DNA from: Musa acuminata AAA Group
Lineage: Eukaryota > Streptophyta > Magnoliopsida > Zingiberales > Musaceae
Length of the DNA stretch: 64,000 nt
Reading direction: 5' to 3'
Assembly: GCF_036884655.1 (NCBI RefSeq)
Contig: NC_088355.1
Span: 23,839,501-23,903,500 of the forward strand
Positions 1-10,195 of the stretch are shown one piece after another. Within the stretch, counting starts at the first letter, position 1. The number at the start of each line of letters is the position of its first letter. Made by a program: the position numbers and the translations under genes. The notes under the pieces were generated by a model that worked only from the letters and a program-made list of their open reading frames with translations, searched no databases and had not been told where the DNA came from.

Positions 1-607
1 GTCCTTGAAAGGATACCCATAATGGAATAGACTGTAGGCTATCTAACTCCAAACGGACATCAGGAGACCAACGTCGTAAAATCATTGGATGACCGCGGAT
101 AGTCCAGAATCCTTCGAGGATTCGTTGCAAATCTTCTTCAGAGTATAGCTTGCAAACAAAGAATCCGTTCTCCAGCATATGAAGATCAAATGACGATATT
201 CCCCATCGAGTTTTGATAAATGAGGATAATGGGAAATAAGATGTTTTGAGATCTACCACATAGCCAACAATCGCCATTGACCATGTCTCAATAAGCTCTG
301 CTGAATCAGCAGTCTCGTATACAGCAATCTTCTTATCAGCCTGAACTTCTGGCGTAATGAATTCCAAGCTTAGATCTGGACTTCCAACCGGAGCCTTGAA
401 TAGGCTAGTCCAAGGCCGAGGGTCATTGGAAATTAGAGCAGGCTGCCGCGATCTAGAGCGCGACCTGCTTCGATGCTGCTTCATCGAAGGAGTTTCTCTC
501 TGGAGAGGATATGGTGGAGGAGCAACTTGAGGGATAACGGTAGGGAGTCTTGCCATCGTTTCAACCCTCCCGCCACCGTCGCCAGCCCTAGGGGCCGTCG
601 ATGCCAT
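1..607 (-). CDS. LINE-A ORF1, N-terminal 202 codons (DUF4283-like gag/RNA-binding protein), partial
   Basis: ORF1 proteins of plant L1 elements bind the element RNA and form the transposition particle with the ORF2 protein. The minus-strand ATG is at 607-605, directly after the repetitive 5' UTR. The frame stays open to the window edge. The N-terminus is followed by an Arg/Ser run (RSRSRSRSRQ), then the start of a DUF4283-like domain shared with the copies at 19536-20294 and 39700-40100. Compared with LINE-E, LINE-A lacks one A in the A-run that throws LINE-E out of frame near 39558-39561. From the ATG to the window edge the two copies differ in length by exactly that base. LINE-A therefore shows the likely native start. 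The zinc-knuckle half is not in the window, so whether the gene is intact is unknown. Confidence 0.82.
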   Translation of the reverse strand, partial: MASTAPRAGDGGGRVETMARLPTVIPQVAPPPYPLQRETPSMKQHRSRSRSRSRQPALISNDPRPWTSLFKAPVGSPDLSLEFITPEVQADKKIAVYETADSAELIETWSMAIVGYVVDLKTSYFPLSSFIKTRWGISSFDLHMLENGFFVCKLYSEEDLQRILEGFWTIRGHPMILRRWSPDVRLELDSLQSIPLWVSFQG

Positions 608-1243
608 GTTTGATCCCTCTTCTGGTCACCGCTACAGAATCGTCACCATAGGGAAAAGTCACCGCTGCAGAATTTCAGATCGTCGCTACAGTACCGTCGC
701 CCTAGATCTGGTCGCCGCTGCAGTGTCGTCGCCGCTACAGTACCGTCGCGCTGCAATGTCGTCGGCGCTACAGTATGTCGACCTAGATCTGGATCTGGTC
801 GCCGCTGCAGTGTCGCCGCCGCTACAGTACCGTCGCCCTAGATCTGGTCGCCGCTGCAGTATCGTCGCCGCTACAGTACCGTCGACCTAGATCTGGTCGC
901 GCTGCAGTGTCGTCGGCGCTACAGTAACGTCGACCCAGATCTGGTCGCCGCTGCAGTGTCGTCGGCGCTACAGTAACGTCGACCCAGATCTAGATCTGGT
1001 TGTGTCGCCCTAGATCTGGTCGCCGCTGCAGTGTCGCCGCCGCTACAGTAACGTCGACCCAGATCTGGTTGCCGCTGCAGTGTCGCCGCCGCTACAGTAC
1101 CGTCGCCCTAGATCTGGTCGCCGCTACAGTGTCGCGCTCGCCGCTACAGTACCGTCGCCCTAGATCTGGTCGCCGCTACAGTACCGTCGCCCTAGATCTG
1201 GTCGCCGCCGCTACAGTACCGTCGCCCTAGACCCAGATCTTGT
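608..1243 (-). repeat. LINE-A 5' UTR: tandem monomers of about 50 bp (about 12 units)
   Basis: The same GC-rich unit recurs. On the plus strand it reads roughly cgccctagatctggtcgccg, then ctgcagtgtcg and ctacagtaccg. Most units carry a BglII-type agatct and a PstI-type ctgcag site, and many CpGs. The array sits immediately upstream of the ORF1 ATG, where an L1 internal promoter is expected. LINE-E has a shorter version (about 7 units). Open frames that cross it are repetitive and I do not count them as genes. A promoter role is inferred from position. Confidence 0.85.
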
Positions 1244-1345
1244 CATGCATGATCATAACTTTTTCCCATTTTATCATGGTAAACAAGAAAGAATAAGGGA
1301 AGAACAAAATAGTGCATAATATTTCAATTATTTCAAGGCATACAA
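1244..1345 (-). mobile_element. Fragment of the SIRE-like element's non-coding internal region
   Basis: This stretch is similar to the reverse complement of about 38620-38735. Shared blocks include catgcatgatca, cccattttatcat and atttcaaggcat, in the same order and spacing. It is the flank into which LINE-A appears to be set. It has no coding content. Confidence 0.65.
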
Positions 1346-1403
1346 GCCATCAAAGGATAAGAATCTGCAAGCTGTAAGGAATAAAAAAAAGCATAATATT
1401 TCA
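1314..1403. repeat. 13-bp direct repeat around a 64-bp filler segment at the LINE-B 5' junction
   Basis: The 13-mer gcataatatttca occurs at 1314-1326 and 1391-1403. The spacer starts with SIRE-like sequence. It then holds aatctgcaagctgta (1362-1376) and aggaataaa (1377-1385), both exact pieces of LINE ORF1 that lie 18 bp apart in full copies. It ends in A8 just before the second repeat. It looks like template-switch filler rather than a gene. Confidence 0.6.
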
Positions 1404-1616
1404 GATATTGTGCTGCAACAATCTTATCGAGCTTCAACAAACCCTGCCAATCAAGACCACATGATTCAAGGTACTTTAAAGTTTAAAAATCTGCAAGCTG
1501 TAGATGAAGTGGATAAATATAGGAATAAAGCCATAAAAGGTAAGGATATTGTGCGGGAAGAAAATACAAAACCGAAGGATAAGAAAAAGGATGGTACAAT
1601 CCATCCAAAGTCGTAG
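1404..1616 (+). pseudogene. LINE-B ORF1 C-terminal remnant (5'-truncated)
   Basis: Only about the last 70 codons of ORF1 remain, in frame to the TAG at 1614-1616. They are the basic Lys-rich tail (…TKPKDKKKDGTIHPKS). The Met at 1410 is internal to the original protein. The DUF4283-like and zinc-knuckle parts are gone, so this fragment should not bind RNA as the whole protein does. The intergenic gap to the ORF2 ATG is 38 bp, the same as in the other copies. Confidence 0.85.
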
Positions 1617-1654
1617 GATGAATACCTTACTACCTTTTCATTTGTTTATTACTA

Positions 1655-4600
1655 ATGAAGATAACATGCTGGAATGTTCGCGGACTTAATAAGTCGGAGA
1701 AATGTCGGGAGCTCAACAGAATAATCAAGTCTGCCGCATGTGATATTGTTATTCTAGTGGAAACGAAAATTAAACAATCGCGCGTTCAAGCTCAAAAGAA
1801 TTTAATATGGCCGGACGCAGAACTGTTTACCAATGACTCAAATGAAACTTTTGGTAGAATATGGGTCTTATGGAATCCTAACTCTATTAATGCTTGGTTT
1901 ATTTCTGCTACTGATCAATTCATTCATCTTAAGGTAGAGGATAAAAAGAATGGCTGTCAATTCAATTTCACTGGTATATATGCTTCAAACAGTATGCAAG
2001 AAAGAAATAGTCTTTGGTCTGACCTGACTAATATTGTAAATGGCTGTCTCAATGTACCTTGGATTGTTCTTGGAGACTTTAATACTGTTCGGTACACAAA
2101 TGAAAAAGTGGGGGGTAGACAACTTTCAGAAAGTCAGCTTCAAAGTTTTAATGATTACATTGACACTGCAGCATTGTTTGATATGAAATCTGTGGGTAAT
2201 TGGCTCTCCTGGAGTAATCAAGGTGCTGCTAACAGAAAAATAATGGCTCGACTTGATAGGTGTTTGATTAACCATGAATGGTTAACAGTTTACCCAGATT
2301 CACTTCTTGAGTATGGTGCTCCTTTGTTTTCTGACCATTCTTTAATGTATATACACGCAGAAAAAGCGACACCAAGAGGCAAGAAACCGTTTAGATTCTT
2401 TAACATGTGGAGTACTCATCCTCAATTTCTTGATGTTATCAGATCTGCTTGGAATGTTAATGTGCATGGATCTCCCCCTTACATCTTATGTCAAAAGCTC
2501 AAAGCCTGTAAAGCAGCACTAAAGGAGTGGAATACAAATACCTTTGGCAATATTACCACCAGAGTTCAATTTTGCAGAAAGGAACTAATGTCATTGCAAC
2601 ATGAGCTGCAACTTCAGCCAAATGATGAAAATATTATCTACAAAGAGACGGAAGCCAGAAATAACTTCATGCAAGCCTTAAAACAGGAGGAAAGTTTTGC
2701 AAAGCAGAAGTCTCGACAGCATTGGCTTACACTAGGGGATTCCAATACTAAATTTTTCTATGCTTCAATTGCTACTCGAAGGGCTGTTAACCGTATCAGC
2801 AAATGCAGAGACAAAGATGATAATCTTATTGAGAATTTAGATGAGGTTAAAGCACACACAGAGCAATTTTTTTATTCCTTACTCAATCAAGCTGGGAAAC
2901 CTAATAACATTCATGTGGAGCCGACTAGAAAACTTGATTCGGAAGTTATTTCAATCCTCAATGCCCCAATTACAGATGACGAAATTGTATGTGTTGTCTT
3001 TAAGTCACCAAAGCACAAAAGCCCAGGTCCAGATGGATTTCCAGCTGAATTTTACCAAACTGCTTGGTCTATTATTGGAAATGATGTGATCAAAGCTTGC
3101 CAACATTTTTTCTCTTCAGGTCATATTCTTAGAGAGATGAATTGCACTTTTATTTCTTTAATTCCGAAGAATGCAGGGGCTGATTCACTAGAGAACTATC
3201 GACCCATATCATTATGCAACTTTATATACAAGATCATCTCCAAAGTATTGGCAAATAGAATGCAAAAGGTATTACACAAGATCATTAGCCCAAATCAAGC
3301 TGCTTTCATCAAAGGGAGAAGTATACATCATAACATTTTGCTTGCTAATGACTTGGTCAAAGATTTGCATTCAAAAGCAAGAGGGACAAAAATCTGCATT
3401 AAAGCTGATCTAAGGAAAGCCTTTGATTCAGTTAATAGGAAATTTATCTATAAGATGCTCCTTGATATGAACTTCCCACAGCAATGGATTAATTGGATTC
3501 AATCTTGCCTAGAAACTCCAAAGTTTTCGATACTCTTTAATGGCTCACCTATTGGTTTTTTTGGGAGCACGAATGGCATCCGACAAGGTGATCCACTCTC
3601 TCCGTATCTCTTTACTATTGCGATGGAAGGACTTAGCTGTATGTTGGAACACGCAGTCTTAAATGACAGCATTAAGGTACCCAGTGCTGGTTCTGTTCAT
3701 ATATCACATATAACATTTGCAGATGACTTACTTATCTTTCTCCAAAATGAACCAACTTCAGTAAAGAACCTGGCTACTATTATGAATGCCTTTAGTATGG
3801 TTTCTGGACTTCAGTTAAATCATGCGAAAAGTAAAGTATATATGAGCCCTTACGTTGAGGATAAGGTCTTTATTTCACAAACTTTGGGGGTTAGTGAAGG
3901 AAGCTTGCCAGTTCCTTATTTGGGTCTCCCGCTCATATCCACAGGCATTCACAAAACCCACTGTCAACCTATCTTGCAAAAAATAAAGAATAGAATTTCT
4001 TCTTGGAAAAATAGGTTTCTATCAAAAGCAGGACGACTCGAACTCATCCGTTCGGTATTGCACTCCTACTCTATATATTGGTGTAATACATTTCTTCTGC
4101 CTGCTGGACTTCTCCAAGATATTGAACGGTTATTAATGAACTTCTTCTGGAATGGCACAAATGATAAGGCAATGCATATGGTAAATTGGGATAGTATTTG
4201 CAAACCGAAAGATGAAGGGGGGCTAAATTTGAGAAATACTAGAGATTGGAATCAAGCATGTTTGGTACAGCAATTGTGGGATCTTTTGCAAAACAAATGT
4301 TCCTTATGGTCACATTGGGTTTCTGCTAAGTATCTCTCAAAGGAATCAATATGAAAAATTTCAACAAGAACATACCACTCTGCAGCTTGGAAAGGAATTT
4401 TAAAGGCAAGGAATTGGCTAATCAAACACATTTCGTATGCAATCTCTTCTGGAACTAGTACTAATATGTGGTACGATCCTTGGGTGAATGGGAAGAGTAT
4501 ATTTCAATTATATGGCGACAGAATACGAAAAGATCTTGGGGCTCTCAAAGATTGGAAGGTTTCCGAGTTCATCGCTAACGGTACTTGGTGTCTCCCTAAT

Positions 4601-5275
4601 CCTATTTCTCCTGAAATGTTATCACTTTGGCCGACTATCATAGCTATTCGAATCAGGAACAACTCTTCAGATATACTTATTTGGCCTCATGACAATGGTA
4701 AATTTAGTGCCACATCCGCATGGAATCAAATTAGGCAAAGAAATAACAAGTGGGTCCCAAGCAGTTGGACATGGGATCGACCGGGATCACAAAGACACTC
4801 CTTATGTACATGGCAGGCCCTTCTCAATAAACTACCTACAATAGACAATATGAAAAGAAGAGGTATCTATCATGTTAACCGGTGCTCCCTTTGTTTGCAA
4901 CAAGAAGAAACTGTTGACCACCTCTATTTTGCTTGTGATTATACAAAATGGATATGGAAGGAGATTCTCCAGCGATTTGAACTCAATAGACTGCCGCAAC
5001 CAAACTTGCACCAAGAACTAGGCGACCTTATGCAATGTTTCTCAAGAAAAGGGCCTCTTACACAACTGACAAAGGTTATTTTCAGATGTGCTATTTGGTG
5101 GATGTGGAAGGAGAGATGTAATAGAATCTTTGAATGTCAACACACAAACAATGCTCAGCTCTTGAAAGAGATTATTAGAGGCTCAAGATCCTGTATGGAG
5201 CATGAACTCAAAATCGAGCACTTCACCCGAAGAGAAAAAGATATTTTTATCAAATTTAATTTTGCTATTAGCTAA
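1655..5275 (+). pseudogene. LINE-B ORF2 (APE endonuclease, reverse transcriptase, zf-RVT) with one nonsense codon
   Basis: ORF2 nicks target DNA and reverse-transcribes the element RNA from the nick. The endonuclease domain covers residues 1 to about 230: WNVRGL near 6, VETK near 36, GDFN near 139, SDHS near 225. The RT domain covers about 440-740, with SPGPDGF near 456 and the catalytic FADD near 688. A zf-RVT region near 1000-1095 carries CSLCLQQEETVDHLYFAC. No RNase H domain is seen after it. The start is the ATG 38 bp after ORF1, the same in all copies. A conserved Trp codon is TGA at 4352-4354, after codon 899, and cuts off the C-terminal quarter. The frame then stays open to 5275, so this is a recent single hit. 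Confidence 0.93.
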
Positions 5276-5456
5276 AGATCTTGGGAATGATGCCAAATAA
5301 TGTACCCACAGATAGTTATAGTCTACAGCATGTGTAGTCATAACTATCGCATTAGCACTCTATGAGTTACTTGGCTTTGTCTATGACTTGTATAGATAAA
5401 GCTATTTGTAGAAACTTTACACATAATAAATTTTACTTTTACTTACCAAAAAAAAA

Positions 5457-6122
5457 AATGGAGCTTGTCAGCAAACCCCACAACCAACCACAAAGGTCTA
5501 TCAACCACGTCAAGCACCTCAGCAACAAAGTGATTCTTCTCTAATGGCAGTAGCACCGATGGTGGCGAAAACTATTGAGCATTCCGACTCGCAAGGAAAG
5601 CACCGCGGACAGAGGGACAATTCCAAAACTTTATCTCTTCCTATAATATCAGAGCCTTCCACAACAGAGGTTTCCCATGGTACTAGTGGACAGGAGAAAC
5701 ATAAGTCAGGAACTTCATCTCTTCTAATATCATCGGATCCATCCACAATAGCTCAACGAACTCAGGCCCAAGCAAATCTCGCCAGCAACGATATTCTTCC
5801 TCAACAAACTCAGGCCACAACAAACATCGCCAACAAGGATATTCCGACTCAACAAACTCATGCCCCAACAAACCTCTCAAGCCACGCTGCTCCAACAAGT
5901 ACTATCCAGGATATTGTGCTGCAACAATCTTATCGAGCTTCAACAAACCCTGCCAATCAAGACCACATGATTCAAGGTACTTTAAAGTTTAAAAATCTGC
6001 AAGCTGTAGATGAAGTGGATAAATATAGGAATAAAGCCATAAAAGGTAAGGATATTGTGCGGGAAGAAAATACAAAACCGAAGGATAAGAAAAAGGATGG
6101 TACAATCCATCCAAAGTCGTAG
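5457..6122 (+). pseudogene. LINE-C ORF1, 3' half
   Basis: The reading frame enters at the end of the zinc knuckle (NGACQQTPQPTT) and stays open to the TAG at 6120-6122. It covers a Gln/Thr/Pro/Ser-rich linker with imperfect QTQATTN/QTHAPTN-type repeats and the basic tail. The first in-frame Met is at 5544. The N-terminal DUF4283-like domain is missing because of 5' truncation. It has the intact sequence across the two places where LINE-D (stop) and LINE-E (4-bp insertion) are broken. Confidence 0.85.
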
Positions 6123-6160
6123 GATGAATACCTTACTACCTTTTCATTTGTTTATTACTA

Positions 6161-9100
6161 ATGAAGATAACATGCTGGAATGTTCGCGGACTTAATAAGT
6201 CGGAGAAATGTCGGGAGCTCAACAGAATAATCAAGTCTGCCGCATGTGATATTATTATTCTAGTGGAAACGAAAATTAAACAATCACGCGTTCAAGCTCA
6301 AAAGAATTTAATATGGTCGGACGCAGAACTGTTTACCAATGACTCAAATGAAACTTTTGGTAGAATATGGGTCTTATGGAATCCTAACTCCATTAATGCT
6401 TGGTTTATTTCTGCTACTGATCAATTCATTCATCTTAAGGTAGAGGATAAAAAGAATGACTGTCAATTCAATTTCACTGGTATATATGCTTCAAACAGTA
6501 TGCAAGAAAGAAATACTCTTTGGTTTGACCTGACTAATATTGTAAATGGCTGTCACGACCTTACTTGAACAGGATCTGTTCTATAGGCTCGTACAACTGT
6601 TACTTCGAGTACGAAGCAGACAGGCATCATAATCTGGTTAATGACACAAGACCTCAGAATCAGAGCGTGATTAATGGCTAAGATCTTACGATTAAGGCCG
6701 CAGGGGATCGTTCTCAGTTGGTCCTTGCACCAGATGGGGTGATTCTGGGGTTGTCTGACAGACCCAAATCAAAAAAAAATGGCTGTCTCAATGTACCTTG
6801 GATTGTTCTTGGAGACTTTAATACTGTTCGGTACACAAATGAAAAAGTGAGGGGTAGACAACTTTCAGAAAGTCAGCTTCAAAGTTTTAATGATTACATT
6901 GACACCGCAGCATTGTTTGATATGAAATCTGTGGGTAATTGGCTCTCCTGGAGTAATCAAGGTGCTGCTAATAGAAAAATAATGGCTCGACTTAATAGGT
7001 GTTTGATTAACCATGAATGGTTAACAGTTTACCCAGATTCACTTCTTGAGTATGGTGCTCCTTTGTTTTCTGACCATTCTTTAATGTATATACACGCAGA
7101 AAAAGCGACACCAAGAGGCAAGAAACCGTTTAGATTCTTTAACATGTGGAGTACTCATCCTCAATTTCTTGAAGTTATCAGATCTGCTTGGAATGTTAAT
7201 GTGCATGGATCTCCCCCTTACATCTTATGTCAAAAGCTCAAAGCCTGTAAAGCAGTACTAAAGGAGTGGAATACAAATACCTTTGGCAATATTACCACCA
7301 GAGTTCAATTTTGCAGAAAGGAACTAATGTCATTGCAACATGAGCTGCAACTTCAGCCAAATGATGAAAATATTATCTACAAAAAGACGGAAGCCAGAAA
7401 TAACTTCATGCAAGCCTTAAAACAGGAGGAAAGTTTTGCAAAGCAGAAGTCTCGACAGCATTGGCTTACACTAGGGGATTCCAATACTAAATTTTTCTAT
7501 GCTTCAATTGCTACTCGAAGGGCTGTTAACCGTATCAGCAAATGCAGAGACAAAGATGATAATCTTATTGAGAATTTAGATGAGGTTAAAGCACACACAG
7601 AGTAATTTTTTTATTCCTTACTCAATCAAGCTGGGAAACCTAATAACATTCATGTGGAGCCGACTAGAAAACTTGATTCGGAAGCTATTTCAATCCTCAA
7701 TGCCCCAATTACAGATGACGAAATTGTATGTGTTGTCTTTAAGTCACCAAAGCACAAAAGCCCAGGTCCAGATGGATTTCCAGCTGAATTTTACCAAACT
7801 GCTTGGTCTATTATTGGAAATGATGTGATCAAAGCTTGCCAACATTTTTTCTCTTCAGGTCATATTCTTAGAGAGATGAATTGCACTTTTATTTCTTTAA
7901 TTCCGAAGAATGCAGGGGCTGATTCACTAGAGAACTATCGACCCATATCATTATGCAACTTTATATACAAGATCATCTCCAAAGTATTGGCAAATAGAAT
8001 GCAAAAGGTATTACACAAGATCATTAGCCCAAATCAAGCTGCTTTCATCAAAGGGAGAAGTATACATCATAACATTTTGCTTGCTAATGACTTGGTCAAA
8101 GATTTGCATTCAAAAGCAAGAGGGACAAAAATCTGCATTAAAGCTGATCTAAGGAAAGCCTTTGATTCAGTTAATAGGAAATTTATCTATAAGATGCTCC
8201 TTGATATGAACTTCCCACAGCAATGGATTAATTGGATTCAATCTTGCCTAGAAACTCCAAAGTTTTCGATACTCTTTAATGGCTCACCTATTGGTTTTTT
8301 TGGGAGCACGAATGGCATCCGACAAGGTGATCCACTCTCTCCGTATCTCTTTACTATTGCGATGGAAGGACTTAGCTGTATGTTGGAACACGCAGTCTTA
8401 AATGACAGCATTAAGGTACCCAGTGCTGGTTCTGTTCATATATCACATATAACATTTGCAGATGACTTACTTATCTTTCTCCAAAATGAACCAACTTCAG
8501 TAAAGAACCTGGCTACTATTATGAATGCCTTTGGTATGGTTTCTGGACTTCAGTTAAATCATGCGAAAAGTAAAGTATATATGAGCCCTTACGTTGAGGA
8601 TAAGGTCTTTATTTCACAAACTTTGGGGGTTAGTGAAGGAAGCTTGCCAGTTCCTTATTTGGGTCTCCCGCTCATATCCACAGGCATTCACAAAACCCAC
8701 TGTCAACCTATCTTGCAAAAAATAAAGAATAGAATTTCTTCTTGGAAAAATAGGTTTCTATCAAAAGCAGGACGACTCGAACTCATCCGTTCGGTATTGC
8801 ACTCCTACTCTATATATTGGTGTAATGCATTTCTTCTGCCTGCTGGACTTCTCCAAGATATTGAACGGTTATTAATGAACTTCTTCTGGAATGGCACAAA
8901 TGATAAGGCAATGCATATGGTAAATTGGGATAGTATTTGCAAACCGAAAGATGAAGGGGGGCTAAATTTGAGAAATACTAGAGATTGGAATCAAGCATGT
9001 TTGGTACAGCAATTGTGGGATCTTTTGCAAAACAAATGTTCCTTATGGTCACATTGGGTTTCTGCTAAGTATCTCTCAAAGGAATCAATATGGGAAATTT

Positions 9101-10014
9101 CAACAAGAACATACCACTCTGCAGCTTGGAAAGGAATTTTAAAGGCAAGGAATTGGCTAATCAAACACATTTCGTATGCAATCTCTTCTGGAACTAGTAC
9201 TAATATGTGGTACGATCCTTGGGTGAATGGGAAGAGTATATTTCAATTATATGGCGACAGAATACGAAAAGATCTTGGGGCTCCCAAAGATTGGAAGGTT
9301 TCCGAGTTCATCGCTAACGGTACTTGGTGTCTCCCTAATCCTATTTCTCCTGAAATGTTATCACTTTGGCCGACTATCATAGCTATTCGAATCAGGAACA
9401 ACTCTTCAGATATACTTATTTGGCCTCATGACAATGGTAAATTTAGTGCCACATCCGCATGGAATCAAATTAGGCAAAGAAATAACAAGTGGGTCCCAAG
9501 CAGTTGGACATGGGATCGACCGGGATCACAAAGACACTCCTTATGTACATGGCAGGTCCTTCTCAATAAACTACCTACAATAGACAATATGAAAAGAAGA
9601 GGTATCTATCATGTTAACCGATGCTCCCTTTGTTTGCAACAAGAAGAAACTGTTGACCACCTCTATTTTGCTTGTGATTATACAAAATGGATATGGAAGG
9701 AGATTCTCCAGCGATTTGAACTCAATAGACTGCCGCAACCAAACTTGCACCAAGAACTAGGCGACCTTATGCAATGTTTCTCAAGAAAAGGGCCTCTTAC
9801 ACAACTGGCAAAGGTTATTTTCAGATGTGCTATTTGGTGGATGTGGAAGGAGAGATGTAATAGAATCTTTGAATGTCAACACACAAACAATGCTCAGCTC
9901 TTGAAAGAGATTATTAGAGACTCAAGATCCTGTATGGAGCATGAACTCAAAACCGAGCACTTCACCCGAAGAGAAAAAGATATTTTTATCAAATTTAATT
10001 TTGCTATTAGCTAA
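6161..10014 (+). pseudogene. LINE-C ORF2, disrupted by an insertion and a nonsense codon
   Basis: It has the same endonuclease/RT/zf-RVT layout as the LINE-B copy. The frame is broken inside the endonuclease domain by the insertion at 6555-6776. After the duplicated target it resumes in a different ORF (GCLNVPWIVLGDFN…). A Gln codon is TAA at 7603-7605, between the endonuclease and RT domains. From 7606 to 10014 the RT and zf-RVT parts are open, with FADD intact at about 8457-8468. It cannot make a full-length protein. Confidence 0.92.
6555..6776 (+). mobile_element. 222-bp SINE-like retroposon with poly(A) tail and 11-bp target duplication
   Basis: Uninterrupted LINE copies read aaatggctgtc then tcaatg here. 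LINE-C has aaatggctgtc at 6544-6554, 222 bp of unrelated sequence ending in an A-run, then aaatggctgtc again at 6777-6787 followed by tcaatg. That is a textbook retroposon insertion. The body has no ORF and is not repeated elsewhere in the window. Faint box-A-like (tggctaagatc) and box-B-like (ggatcgttctc) strings lie in the middle of the insert rather than near its 5' end. A tRNA origin is therefore not shown; a short 3' piece of another retroelement or transcript is possible. Confidence 0.75.
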
Positions 10015-10195
10015 AGATCTTGGGAATGATGCCAAATAATGTACCCACAGATAGTTATAGTCTACAGCATGTGTAGTCATAACTATCGCATTAGCACTCT
10101 ATGAGTTACTTGGCTTTGTCTATGACTTGTATAGATAAAGCTATTTGTAGAAACTTTACACATAATGAATTTTACTTTTACTTACCAAAAAAAAA

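Larger units (their letters stand above)
1..1243 (-). mobile_element. LINE-A: 5' part of an L1-type non-LTR retrotransposon, cut by the window edge
   Basis: The minus strand reads a repetitive GC-rich 5' UTR (1243 down to 608) and then ORF1 (607 down to 1). The sequence lines up with LINE-E at 39080-40053 and with LINE-D near 19929-20294. It is one of only two copies here that keep the 5' UTR; all others are 5'-truncated. Its 5' end abuts a scrap of SIRE-like non-coding sequence. The 3' part lies outside the window. Confidence 0.9.
1404..5456 (+). mobile_element. LINE-B: 5'-truncated L1-type LINE
   Basis: It begins inside ORF1 (…IVLQQSYRAS…), continues through ORF2 and the 3' UTR, and ends in a poly(A) run at about 5448-5458. 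The 3' terminus shared by all copies is tttacttaccaaaa. LINE-C starts directly at the end of its A-tail, so C may have inserted into that tail. No target-site duplication around B could be found. By eye it is nearly identical to LINE-C, D and E. Confidence 0.9.
5457..10195 (+). mobile_element. LINE-C: 5'-truncated L1-type LINE carrying a SINE-like insertion
   Basis: It starts in the ORF1 zinc-knuckle region directly after the LINE-B A-tail. It runs through ORF2 and the 3' UTR and ends at A9 (10187-10195). The right flank is the inside of a gypsy gag gene. A 222-bp poly(A) insertion splits ORF2 at 6555. Insertion into the LINE-B tail would give an all-A target duplication, which cannot be recognised. 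Confidence 0.9.

Noticed and set aside
606..1230. Open frames of 94 and 76 codons with repeated LDLVAAAVS-type text
   Set aside because: They are translations of the LINE 5' UTR monomers on the wrong strand and follow the repeat period, not a protein family.
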